From Takakia lepidozioides (Eukaryota; Streptophyta; Takakiopsida; Takakiales; Takakiaceae), in the NCBI GenBank assembly GCA_030704615.1, contig JAKLZA010000242.1:1-24626 (forward strand): 24,626 nt of DNA, read 5' to 3'. Below the pieces are notes generated by a model. It was not told the origin of the DNA, did not search any database, and saw nothing but the letters and a program-made list of their open reading frames with translations. The stretch's first letter is position 1. Each line of letters begins with the position of its first letter. Positions 1 through 8,830 of this stretch are shown one piece after another. The position numbers and the translations under genes were made by a program.

Positions 1-74
1 TGGGAGTCAGGCGCGCGCATCAAAGCGAGTAACTATGACTTGAAGGGGAGTTTACCGAATTGAGGTGCGCGACA
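1..74 (+). repeat. Terminal LTR fragment, inverted relative to element 1
   Basis: These bases are the reverse complement of the first 74 bases of the LTR starting at 136, with about two mismatches (for example GCGCGACA here against TGTCGCAC there). This is the inner or outer end of another LTR of the same family in the opposite orientation, cut by the window start. No TGGTATCAGAGC primer site follows, so it is more likely the end of a 3' or solo LTR than of a 5' LTR. A 61-bp unrelated spacer (75-135) separates it from the next LTR. Confidence 0.85.
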
Positions 75-135
75 GTTTTTGGACGTTCCAGATCATGTAA
101 TGCGGCGAAGATATGTCGTCAGTAACAAGTCCGCT

Positions 136-859
136 TGTCGCACACCTCAGTTCGGTAAACTCCCCTTCAAGTCATAGTTACTCGCTTTGATGCGCGCGCC
201 TGACTCCCAACCTGGCCGCCGGGCCAACTTGGAGTTTCGGCTGCTCACCGGGACATAACGGTCCCCTTCCGCTTCCCTCTAAACCCTCCACCTATTTGGG
301 ACTAGGAGAATTCCCTTTGGTAGATGGCAGTCCGGAACAGCTCCCCACTCTTTGGTCGCTTTCCGGCTCGCTCGCTTACTCACTAGTTTTTGGTCACCAA
401 CGGGCTTGCACCGTTCTCGGGGTTACTACTCCCTATATATACTTCTGTAGCTGTCCGCGGGGGTTTCATAACCAGCCATGCCATTTTATGGCGAACCACC
501 ACGAAAACCCTCGACTCCCGGTGGTGAGTCGCGGTGAGTCTTGGCCCACTCACCGCGGCCCCAATGGACCGTGATGAGTCCCAAGACTCCCCACGACTCC
601 CACCTCGAGGTCTCCACCCCATGGTGAGTCCTATGCCACCCCCACTAAGTCCCACTAAGCTACCACCACCCCTTGTGGAGCCACCTCCACCGCAACCCGG
701 TGTGCGGGGCTCCACCTAGTGAGCGCCTCCGCCTCCTTGAGTGCCTTGGGCACTCAAGGGTGCTTCAGCCCCCCATACCTATCGCTGCCGCTGCCCCCAC
801 CACAGGGGCAGCCCCTCATGTGTCCCGACCCCCTGCCCTCAAGGCAAAGGGCCGCGACA
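136..859 (-). repeat. 3' LTR of element 1
   Basis: 724 bp, matching 6383-7105 almost base for base. The only difference I found is one extra C in the run near 643-648. The boundary at 859 is set by the GCGACA end, after which the sequence departs from the right-hand copy. On the minus strand the internal sequence just before the LTR (GGTAGGGGTGTG, 860-871) is purine-rich and could be the polypurine tract. Confidence 0.93.
434..441 (-). promoter_or_regulatory. TATA box in 3' LTR of element 1
   Basis: TATATATA on the minus strand within a GC-rich LTR. The identical motif sits at the same offset in the other LTR. In this 3' copy it could drive only readthrough transcription towards position 1. 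Confidence 0.5.
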
Positions 860-1765
860 CACACCCCTACCAACAGGGAGTCGATGTCCTCATCGACTTG
901 TCCATTTTGTAGAAACGAACATCCAAGTTGTGGCGTCCCACATCAAGGAGTTTGTTTCCGTACCATGGCGTCCCATGGCAAAGAACCAAACCCCACACTT
1001 GACTCCACTCTCCACTAGCTAGTTCGGCCGACTTCCTCCAAGTCCCGGCCAAGGGTGGAGCCTCTCCAGCTCCTCCCAGTGCACTCTTCTTGGCCTACTT
1101 CAAGGCCAAGGAACGATCCTCCCCGAGGATCGAATCGCCTTACTGCAACAACATTGCTTGCGATCGCTCATGATGCCGCTTTTGGCATCACCTTGAGCAA
1201 GGGTTCACCTGGAACCCTCTTTGACTAGGAAGATAACCTTGAACCAACCGTGCGCCCCAATCACTACAATTGGGTCCGCCTTGGAATGCTGGCCTGAGGT
1301 ACGGGAACACGCCGAAGCCGCACTACGACTTCGTCCCGAGGCTACACGATTATAGTACGTGAACGGAAGCACGTAGCTTCCGCGTTAGCCCGCACTACAA
1401 GGCAACCCCCTCGGTAGCGCAGTTATAGTACGCGCACGCGCCAGGTGCGCACTAGCACTTGAACTCCCAAATAAGGCGCAAGTTTCCTTGCCCCTTGGAT
1501 GGGAGTCACCCGATTTCGGCACTGCGCAAACACACGATTAACCCAATTTACCTCTCCCACTTTTGTAAGCTAGCATGCATTCTACACACCAGCCAACCAC
1601 ACCATGCATCACCATTCCAAACACAATAGGACGCACAATATTTGGAACCCATTTCCTTTATCACAAATTTTTGTACAATACAAGTTTTTGCAATCGGATT
1701 CCTGAGCTAGCTAAACCGGGCTAAGCATGCATTTCCTCCCCCACGCTCCAAGGTTGATGTCCCCA
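860..1765 (-). other. Non-coding 3' internal region of element 1
   Basis: About 0.9 kb between the pol stop codon and the 3' LTR. I see no protein-like reading frame; short frames here have no recognisable motif. Long 3' untranslated spacers occur in many plant Gypsy elements. The end next to the LTR is purine-rich on the element strand and probably holds the polypurine tract. Confidence 0.6.
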
Positions 1766-4700
1766 TCAACGCTTCTTCCGCTTTTGAGGTCGCCCTTCGA
1801 ACGCTGCAACTGCCTCGGATGCGTTTCCCATTTCTGAGGCACGCACCCAAGATGCCTCCACAAGATGATAGCCCTTCCATTTGACGAGATACTCCGTTTC
1901 TCGGTTCTTGAACCTCCTCGACTTAAGTATTGCCTCCACCTCGTACTCGGGTTCATTTTCATGATCCAACAGCATAGGTGGCGGACGCAACACTTGCTGC
2001 CGATTCGGACGTGCTTCATCTTTGAAGTAAGGCTTCAAAAGGGAGACATGGAATACTGGGTGCACCTTGCTGTTTGCTGGCAGCTCCAATTCATACACAT
2101 CCTCATTCATAACCCTCCGAATGCGAAAGGGACCCGCATACGGAGGTACGAACTTCGGACTCATTTCCGGAGGTAGTCGAAAATTCTTGATGTTCAACCA
2201 GACCTCTGTGCCTGCCTCAAACTTCACTTCCCTCCGCTTCCGATTCGCCTGCCTTTCATACCGTTTCCTAGCTTTGGCAATGTTGTACTTTGCGAGCTTC
2301 AACAAACGCTCGCGTTCTTCCAGTACCGCCGCTACTGCCGGTTCCTCAACGTCCTGGGCGGCCCAACTTGTCGGCACCAGAGGTGCTTTTCCATAGACCA
2401 ACACAAAAGGGGAAACTCCCGTCGCGGAGTGTTCTGTGTTATTATAACAGAACTCTGCCGCGTCTAAGTGTTCCATCCAGTCTGATTGGTCTGCCGACAC
2501 GTAATTCCGCAAGAATTGCTTCACTACGGAATTCACTCTTTCCGTTTGGCCGTCCGTCGTAGGTCGGAAGGCGGTGCTCATCTTCAGCCTCGTCCCCATC
2601 TTCTTCCAAAGTGCTCTCCAGAATTTACTCGTAAACTTTGGGTCGCGGTCCGAGACAATATCCTTCGGGACTCCATGATGCTTTAAGACGTGGGCGAAGT
2701 AAAGTCGCCCTGTCTCCTGCGCAGTTGCCGTCTCCTTGGTGGGGATGAAATGGGCCATTTTACTGAACCTATCTACCACCACCATGATTGCATCGAATCC
2801 TTTTGACAGCGGCATAGCAGTCATGAAATCCATCGAGACGCTTTCCCAAGTCCCCTCTGGAATCGGCAAGGGTTGTAACAGCCCCGCTTGCTTTTTATAC
2901 TCGCTCCGGTTTTGTTGGCATGTGGTGCATGTCTTGACATACTCCTCTGCCTCCTCCCTCAGTTTGGGCCAGAAATACTCTTTCTTCAAGAGTGCCGCAG
3001 TGCGCTTGGCTCCACCGTGGCCCGCAAGCGGGCTATCATGGCATTCTCTCAAGAGACTATCCCTGATCCCTCCCTTTGGCACATAGAGACGTTTTTGCTT
3101 ATACCGGAGCAGTCCGTTTTGCAAGTGGAACTGCGATTTAACCCCCATTCTCAAGTTCTGCATCACGCACTTTGCCAGCTCATCCTTCCGGCAAGCCTTC
3201 CGGATCTTCCTTTGGAGCGCCGTCTCGCCCTTGTACACCAACAAGAGCTGCTGCTTTCTACTTAAAGCATCGGCCACCACATTGTCCCGTCCCGGTTTGT
3301 ACTGGATATCCACGTCGAACACTGCCAAAGTATCTTGCCACCTAAGTTGTTTTGGGGACAACTTGGGCTGCGTGGCAAAATACTTCACCGTGACATTGTC
3401 CGTGAACACCTTCACTGGGTTGGAACCAACATAGTGGCGCCAGAGTTCAAGGCAATGTACCACCGCCTTCATCTCTTTTTCGTGCGTCGGCCACCGTCGC
3501 TCCACTTCATTCAGTTTCTTACTTTCGTAAGCCACTGGACGTCCATCTTGCATAAGTACACCCCCAATTGCGAAGTCCGATGCATCTGTATGAATCTCAA
3601 ACGGACGATCGAACTCCGGGATTTTCAAGACTGGAGCTTCCGTCATCCGCTGCTTCAATTCAGCAAAAGCTTGGCCACAAAATGTGTTCCATACCCAGAC
3701 TTTGGATTTACACAGAAGGTCCGACAGCGGCCCCGCGATCTTGGCGAAATTTCTCACATACTTCCGGTAATAGGAGGCGAGTCCTAGGAAGGATCGCACT
3801 CCCGGGACCGAAGTCGGAGGCTCCCAGTCCAAGATCGCCCTCACCTTTCTGTCATCCATTTTGATCCCATCCTGTGTAATCACGTGCCCCAAGAACTCCA
3901 CTTTTGTGACCCCGAATTCGCACTTTGAAGCTTTGGCATACAGCTTCCCTTCTCGCAATTTTTGGAACACCCTTTTGAGGTGCTCCAGGTGCTCCTCCTT
4001 TGTTTTCGAGTACACCAAGATGTCGTCGATGTACACGATCACAAAGTCATCCAACCACTCCTGGAAAAGGCTGTTCATCAGCGTGCTAAATGTCGCTGGT
4101 GCATTGGTGAGCCCAAAAGGCATCACCAAGAACTCATATGAACCATACCTTGTCCTGCACGCGGTCTTCTCCTCATCTCCTTCCGCCACCCGAATTTGGT
4201 GATAGCCGGAGCGCAAGTCGATCCGGCTGAAATACTTCGCTCCTGCCAACCGATCGAAGAGGTCGTCGATCCTTGGCAAAGGGTACCGGTTTTTGATAGT
4301 CACCTTATTCAGAGCCCTGTAATCGACACACATCCGCAGCGTCCCATCCTTCTTGTCTGCAAATAGCACCGGGGCTCCGTAAGGTGACTTACTCGGCCGG
4401 ATGTACCCCTTTGACATTAGATCTTTGAGCTGAGTCTTCAGCTCGACCAACTCTTTGTGGCTCAACCGGTAGGGCGCCTTGGCAGGCGGTTCCGATCCCG
4501 GTATCACCTCAATTTTGTGGTCAACTCCTCTTCGCGGTGGCAAGCCGCTTGGTAAATCCTCCGGCATCACATCCTGGTATTTCTCCAAAATCCCCTTGAT
4601 CCAATCTGGGCTCGGCTCCCCATCGCCTTCTCCTTTCACTTCTCTAATGTAAAGCAAAAACTGGGACTCGTGTGTCTCCTCCACGGCCCACTCCTTTGCT

Positions 4701-6154
4701 GATAGAAGGTTTATTCGCCCTCCCACGGATTTGGGCGTTTCCGACACTCGTAAAACCTCGCCACCATTCCCACATGGCAGCGTGACTACTCTCTTGCGGC
4801 CATCTATGACCGCTCCGGATTTGCTCAAAAAGGTCATTCCCAAAATGAGATCCACTCCATCGATCTCGCAGATAGTGAAGTTCTCACGTCCCTCCCAACT
4901 CCCCAGTTGAAGAGGAACATCAAACGCCAACCTTGTCGCCAACTGAGGTTCTCCTTTGGCAGAGCGCACCTCAATAGAGGCCCCCACGTCACTTGTCGGG
5001 AGTCCCAACTTTCGCGCCGCCGCCGGCGTCATGAAGGAGTGCGACGCTCCTGTGTCCACCAACAACGACACATTAGTTCCGGATATTATCCCATCCACGA
5101 ACAATAACTGACTCCCTTTTCGTAAGGCGCCAGTTTCCTGATACAACTCACAAGAAAATTTGCCTACCTTGCAAGTCCTGGCGACCACCGCTTCCACCAA
5201 GCGACTGATGGTATCTTCCGACAGCTCCGTGGTCGCCCGAGTCATGTTCAATTGCCGGGGCTTCGTGCACTTCTTGGCCATGTGCCCGGGCTCCCCGCAA
5301 TTGAAACACACTCCATCAAAGGTCGCCTTCTGTCCGCCATAAGTCGCTCCACCCGCTTTTCCTTTCGAAGCACCGGGTGCCGCCTTGACGTGTGAAGGAC
5401 CTCCCTTCGATTTCCACGTGCCATTTTCGCCGCGTGGCCTATCCCACTTCTTTTCCGGTCGGGAGGAGTCACCTTCCCGCCGGGTCTTCTTGTGGTTCAG
5501 CTCCGTACGGCCTTGTCTCTCACCCCTAGGGACATCCGAGAAACATTCAGCTCTCTCAATTGCCTCGTTCAAAGTCTTGGGTGGCTTCTCCTCCAACTTC
5601 CGCCTAGCCCATGGGGCCAGTCCCGCCACAAAGTTGAAGACCATTTCTGGTTCTGCCATGTCCGCGACTTCGAGCAACAGCACATTGAAAGCCTGGACAT
5701 ACCCCCGAATGTCATCTGTTTGCTTCAAATTCCTCATCTTGTCCCGGGCAAGCCAGGATGCGTTGAGGGGCACAAACTGTCTCTTCATCAATTCCTTGAA
5801 CTCACTCCAGTTCAAGGTTTCCGGGCTTGGGCCTCGGTCGTGAAGGCGTTTCTGCCACCATTGTTGAGCATAGCCCCTCAAATAGGTGGGAGCCACTTCC
5901 ACCCGATCCTCGTCACTCAACTTGGCCGCCCGGAAGTACTGCTCTAGCTCCAGGAGCCAGGTGTTGAGTGCCTTCCGGTTTCGAACGCCCTCGAAGGTGC
6001 CGGGTTCCTTAGGCTTCACCTTAAACTTTGCCTTGGTGGAAGTGGCATTAGCCGCCTTCAACACGTCTTTCAACGTCCCGCCAAACTGCGCCAACAACCC
6101 TTCCCAAAAGGCTGCCGGCATGGGAGGCATCTCTTGGTTTGTCGGAGCTCTCAA
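1766..6154 (-). CDS. gag-pol: Gag-Pol polyprotein with C-terminal chromodomain (element 1)
   Basis: One uninterrupted frame of 1462 residues that encodes the proteins for copying and inserting element 1. Domains in order: Gag core about 60-200; one CCHC zinc knuckle, C283 to C296; aspartic protease with DTGAS, D367; reverse transcriptase from about 555, with YIDD at 709-712; RNase H with TDAS near 855-860; integrase HHCC finger, H1039, H1045, C1076, C1079; integrase DDE core D1109, D1169, E1205 (35 residues between the last two); GPF motif near 1341; chromodomain 1404-1454 containing LVKWKGY; basic tail. All the catalytic residues I checked are present. The stated start is the non-ATG edge of the open frame; the first in-frame ATG is residue 9 (near 6130). 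A Gag-like N-terminus lies upstream in another frame, so the native start may have been lost to a frameshift. The chromodomain is thought, for the family, to steer integration to particular chromatin. Confidence 0.95.
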   Translation of the reverse strand: MRAPTNQEMPPMPAAFWEGLLAQFGGTLKDVLKAANATSTKAKFKVKPKEPGTFEGVRNRKALNTWLLELEQYFRAAKLSDEDRVEVAPTYLRGYAQQWWQKRLHDRGPSPETLNWSEFKELMKRQFVPLNASWLARDKMRNLKQTDDIRGYVQAFNVLLLEVADMAEPEMVFNFVAGLAPWARRKLEEKPPKTLNEAIERAECFSDVPRGERQGRTELNHKKTRREGDSSRPEKKWDRPRGENGTWKSKGGPSHVKAAPGASKGKAGGATYGGQKATFDGVCFNCGEPGHMAKKCTKPRQLNMTRATTELSEDTISRLVEAVVARTCKVGKFSCELYQETGALRKGSQLLFVDGIISGTNVSLLVDTGASHSFMTPAAARKLGLPTSDVGASIEVRSAKGEPQLATRLAFDVPLQLGSWEGRENFTICEIDGVDLILGMTFLSKSGAVIDGRKRVVTLPCGNGGEVLRVSETPKSVGGRINLLSAKEWAVEETHESQFLLYIREVKGEGDGEPSPDWIKGILEKYQDVMPEDLPSGLPPRRGVDHKIEVIPGSEPPAKAPYRLSHKELVELKTQLKDLMSKGYIRPSKSPYGAPVLFADKKDGTLRMCVDYRALNKVTIKNRYPLPRIDDLFDRLAGAKYFSRIDLRSGYHQIRVAEGDEEKTACRTRYGSYEFLVMPFGLTNAPATFSTLMNSLFQEWLDDFVIVYIDDILVYSKTKEEHLEHLKRVFQKLREGKLYAKASKCEFGVTKVEFLGHVITQDGIKMDDRKVRAILDWEPPTSVPGVRSFLGLASYYRKYVRNFAKIAGPLSDLLCKSKVWVWNTFCGQAFAELKQRMTEAPVLKIPEFDRPFEIHTDASDFAIGGVLMQDGRPVAYESKKLNEVERRWPTHEKEMKAVVHCLELWRHYVGSNPVKVFTDNVTVKYFATQPKLSPKQLRWQDTLAVFDVDIQYKPGRDNVVADALSRKQQLLLVYKGETALQRKIRKACRKDELAKCVMQNLRMGVKSQFHLQNGLLRYKQKRLYVPKGGIRDSLLRECHDSPLAGHGGAKRTAALLKKEYFWPKLREEAEEYVKTCTTCQQNRSEYKKQAGLLQPLPIPEGTWESVSMDFMTAMPLSKGFDAIMVVVDRFSKMAHFIPTKETATAQETGRLYFAHVLKHHGVPKDIVSDRDPKFTSKFWRALWKKMGTRLKMSTAFRPTTDGQTERVNSVVKQFLRNYVSADQSDWMEHLDAAEFCYNNTEHSATGVSPFVLVYGKAPLVPTSWAAQDVEEPAVAAVLEERERLLKLAKYNIAKARKRYERQANRKRREVKFEAGTEVWLNIKNFRLPPEMSPKFVPPYAGPFRIRRVMNEDVYELELPANSKVHPVFHVSLLKPYFKDEARPNRQQVLRPPPMLLDHENEPEYEVEAILKSRRFKNRETEYLVKWKGYHLVEASWVRASEMGNASEAVAAFEGRPQKRKKR

Positions 6155-6327
6155 AGATTCCTCGGGCTCCGACTCCTCGGATTCCTCCCGCTCCTGAGCG
6201 GCCTCGTTTTCGGAAACATTAATCGCTTCCTCAAACGGCCGCCTCGTGACACGTCGCCCCCATCGGGCTCACCGGGATCATCATCTTTTGGGCCGTTCCG
6301 CTTTCGCTTCGGCTTGCCCGACCCCAT
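6151..6327 (-). pseudogene. Probable original Gag N-terminus, in a shifted frame
   Basis: A minus-strand frame opening with ATG at 6327 (MGSGKPKRKRNGPK..., basic, then an acidic [10 protein letters not shown] stretch) runs 58 codons to a stop at 6151. It overlaps the upstream extension of the main Gag-Pol frame, which is open back to about 6270 without an ATG and reads as a Glu-rich segment leading into Gag. The simplest reading is one ancestral N-terminus broken by a small indel around 6235-6260. A short upstream ORF is the alternative. Confidence 0.5.
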
Positions 6328-6368
6328 GATGAGGCCAATCCCAAGGACGATCGCGTACTGAACTCTAA

Positions 6369-6380
6369 GCTCTGATACCA
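6369..6380 (-). promoter_or_regulatory. Primer binding site (initiator Met tRNA)
   Basis: On the minus strand this reads TGGTATCAGAGC, two bases inside the 5' LTR. It is the classic plant retrotransposon primer site, complementary to the 3' end of initiator methionine tRNA. It fixes both the element's orientation and the inner edge of the 5' LTR. Confidence 0.95.
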
Positions 6381-6382
6381 AG

Positions 6383-7105
6383 TGTCGCACACCTCAGTTC
6401 GGTAAACTCCCCTTCAAGTCATAGTTACTCGCTTTGATGCGCGCGCCTGACTCCCAACCTGGCCGCCGGGCCAACTTGGAGTTTCGGCTGCTCACCGGGA
6501 CATAACGGTCCCCTTCCGCTTCCCTCTAAACCCTCCACCTATTTGGGACTAGGAGAATTCCCTTTGGTAGATGGCAGTCCGGAACAGCTCCCCACTCTTT
6601 GGTCGCTTTCCGGCTCGCTCGCTTACTCACTAGTTTTTGGTCACCAACGGGCTTGCACCGTTCTCGGGGTTACTACTCCCTATATATACTTCTGTAGCTG
6701 TCCGCGGGGGTTTCATAACCAGCCATGCCATTTTATGGCGAACCACCACGAAAACCCTCGACTCCCGGTGGTGAGTCGCGGTGAGTCTTGGCCCACTCAC
6801 CGCGGCCCCAATGGACCGTGATGAGTCCCAAGACTCCCCACGACTCCCACCTCGAGGTCTCCACCCCATGGTGAGTCCTATGCCACCCCACTAAGTCCCA
6901 CTAAGCTACCACCACCCCTTGTGGAGCCACCTCCACCGCAACCCGGTGTGCGGGGCTCCACCTAGTGAGCGCCTCCGCCTCCTTGAGTGCCTTGGGCACT
7001 CAAGGGTGCTTCAGCCCCCCATACCTATCGCTGCCGCTGCCCCCACCACAGGGGCAGCCCCTCATGTGTCCCGACCCCCTGCCCTCAAGGCAAAGGGCCG
7101 CGACA
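6383..7105 (-). repeat. 5' LTR of element 1
   Basis: 723 bp, near-identical to 136-859, from TGTCGC to GCGACA. Because the element lies on the minus strand, its promoter end is at 7105 and its primer-site end at 6383. The segment nearest 7105 is repeated immediately outside (7106-7183). Confidence 0.93.
6681..6688 (-). promoter_or_regulatory. TATA box of element 1 promoter
   Basis: TATATATA on the minus strand within the 5' LTR, about 300 bp before the LTR's primer-site end, in a GC-rich setting. It is the best candidate core promoter for element 1 transcription. Confidence 0.6.
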
Positions 7106-7183
7106 CCATACCTATCGCTGCCGCTGCCCCCACCACAGGGGCAGCCCCTCATGTGTCCCGACCCCCTGCCCGGGGCCGCGACA
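7106..7183 (-). repeat. Partial second copy of the LTR outer end
   Basis: A 78-bp near-copy of the adjacent 87 bp (7019-7105): both start CCATACC and end CCGCGACA. The second copy lacks the 9 or so bases TCAAGGCAA-like before GGGCCGCGACA. It could be a tandem duplication inside the LTR, or the tail of a related LTR into which element 1 landed. Confidence 0.85.
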
Positions 7184-7335
7184 TCAATACTTGGTTCCAT
7201 CGATTGGCTCAATCTACTGTTTTGATTGGTATTAATTTGTTTATGCTCTTCGTTCGGCTGCTGTTTTTGGATTGATATATCGATGGATGTTTGAGATTAT
7301 CTATCTTTGTCTGACTTTGGATTTTGCTTGAACAG

Positions 7336-8650
7336 TGGGATGACGATGGTTGATCCATTCGGCATTGAACAGTTTGTATTCCCAACACTTTTTGCTTATA
7401 TCTGTGATCATCCGGAGGGTTGTAAGGTAACATTTTCACTCATTAATTATAGTCTTCAACTATCTAAAAACAAGTCACATGCACCAGACAGCCTATAGGG
7501 AGTGTTTTGACTACTTTTTTGTTGAGTGATACATGAATGCTTTGTGGTTAATACAGATTACAGGGACTTTTGACACAAACAAATGCCAGAGGCCATGTAG
7601 CTTATGTTTATGTGTCAAGGAGAACATGAGTGACACGATGCTACCAATTATGTACCCGACAGAATCAACAATGAAGTCACTTGTTGAAACGACGAATGAG
7701 AACAGTGAAACCTTGAAGCAATATTCTGTACATTCGGTTGAGGTATGTAAGTCTTTAAATGTGGCTGTCACCTTCCTTGACGGGTTTCTGGTTGGCTGGC
7801 TATTATGTAACTAATGACAGTGTTTATCTTGCAGTGTGCACTTTGGGGTTTCAGCGGAGGTAGGACAAAGATTGGAAATCCTTACAAATGCATTCATGTT
7901 GATATTATGCACCAATCAGATCTGGGGGTTTTTAAGACTCTAGTCGACATTCTCCGGATGTTGGCAGAGGTGGGTGTGGCCCATAATCAAACTTTACCAG
8001 AGTTGGATCATCGCCTTTTGGTTATTCGAAGGACTGCTCGTTATCAATCCTTTCGGATACCTGGAACAGACAAGGGTGGCTACTTTAGATCCAATGCTAA
8101 TTTTGCAGCCTTTGAACATCGAGCTATAATGCAGGTTATTGTTCTGTGTATGGTGGGTTTGTATGCTGACACGCATATTTCAGCCATTGTCAAGTTTCTT
8201 GAGTGGTATCAGTTGGCCTGTCATAAATGCGAGTATTCAGAGGCTTCATTGGCAGAGATGGAAGCCCTCCTGCGTGTGACAATCTCATCCTTCAAGAACA
8301 ACCTAGTAGAATATCAAAAATCCTCTTTCAACTTGGTCAAAATCCATGCTATGACGCATTTCAGCGACTCAATTAGACGTTCAGGTTCACCTTTCGAGTA
8401 CAACACAAACATGTATGAGCACATGCACATCAACTTGATGAAAGCTGCCTATCGAACCAGCAATCGACGCGATTTTACTGGTCAGATTTTGAAGCACAAC
8501 TCACGCTTGCAAGCCTATCGTCGAAAGGCCGGAGAGTTGGAGGCATTTGAAACAACTACCGAGAAAGTCACAGCTTTAGATCAGGCAGTCCATGTTATGC
8601 CGAATTTTTTGGAAGCAAACCATTTCTTCGTCAACAAGTACAAGTTTTAG
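7336..8650 (+). CDS. Plavaka/KDZ-type DNA transposase, 5'-truncated, spliced
   Basis: Three exons (7336-7426, 7557-7742, 7835-8650, stop TAG) with GT-AG introns of 130 and 92 bp join in phase to at least 363 residues. Seen in the sequence: FPTLFAYICDHPE; a Cys-rich KCQRPCSLCLC; IHVDIMHQSDLGVFK; FRIPGTDKGGYF; then FNLVKIHAMTHFSDSIRRSG, EHMHINLMKAAYRTSNRRDF and a final SRLQAYRRK. This set matches the layout I know for Plavaka transposases, cut-and-paste enzymes best known in fungi (HPDLLHQ-like motif, KxHxxxHY and GSP blocks, xHxxxxKxxYRxSN). The first exon begins after a splice acceptor (TTGAACAG), so upstream exons are missing; element 1 ends only 152 bp before it, probably in an intron. Catalytic residues of this family are less clear to me, so activity cannot be judged. 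Confidence 0.8.
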
Positions 8651-8656
8651 TTGCTT

Positions 8657-8830
8657 TCCTATGAGTTGCTTTCCTTCTCCTAAAGTTGTTTCCATTTCTA
8701 CAGGTTTGCCTCCTTCCTATGTGTGTGTTTCCATGCCAAAATCTCCTATGAGTTGCTTTCCTTCTCCTAAAGCTGTTTCCATTTCTACAGGTTTGCCTCC
8801 TTCCTATGTGTGTGTTTCCATGCCAAAATC
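8657..8830 (+). repeat. 87-bp tandem duplication
   Basis: Two adjacent copies (8657-8743 and 8744-8830) each starting TCCTATGAGTTGC and ending CCATGCCAAAATC, with one mismatch seen (AAAGTTG against AAAGCTG). They begin 7 bp after the transposase stop codon, in its probable 3' untranslated region. The open frame through them is only a by-product of 87 being a multiple of three. Confidence 0.93.

Larger units (their letters stand above)
136..7105 (-). mobile_element. Element 1: Ty3/Gypsy chromovirus LTR retrotransposon
   Basis: A complete-looking LTR retrotransposon on the minus strand. Both LTRs begin TGTCGC and end GCGACA as read on the plus strand. The order on the minus strand is 5' LTR (7105-6383), initiator-Met-tRNA primer site, Gag-Pol-chromodomain frame, about 0.9 kb of non-coding DNA, a purine-rich stretch beside the 3' LTR, then the 3' LTR (859-136). 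RT-RNase H-integrase order and the C-terminal chromodomain place it among Ty3/Gypsy chromoviruses. The two LTRs appear to differ by a single C in a C run, so insertion was recent. The 5-bp flanks (CCGCT left, CCATA right) do not match, so no target-site duplication is visible. Confidence 0.95.

Noticed and set aside
296-574. 92-codon plus-strand frame, present again at 6543-6821
   Set aside because: It lies inside both LTRs and is identical because the LTRs are. It begins at TTG, is antisense to the element and has no known motif.
1865-6361. Many plus-strand frames of 60-150 codons
   Set aside because: All are antisense shadows of the intact Gag-Pol gene and show no independent motifs.
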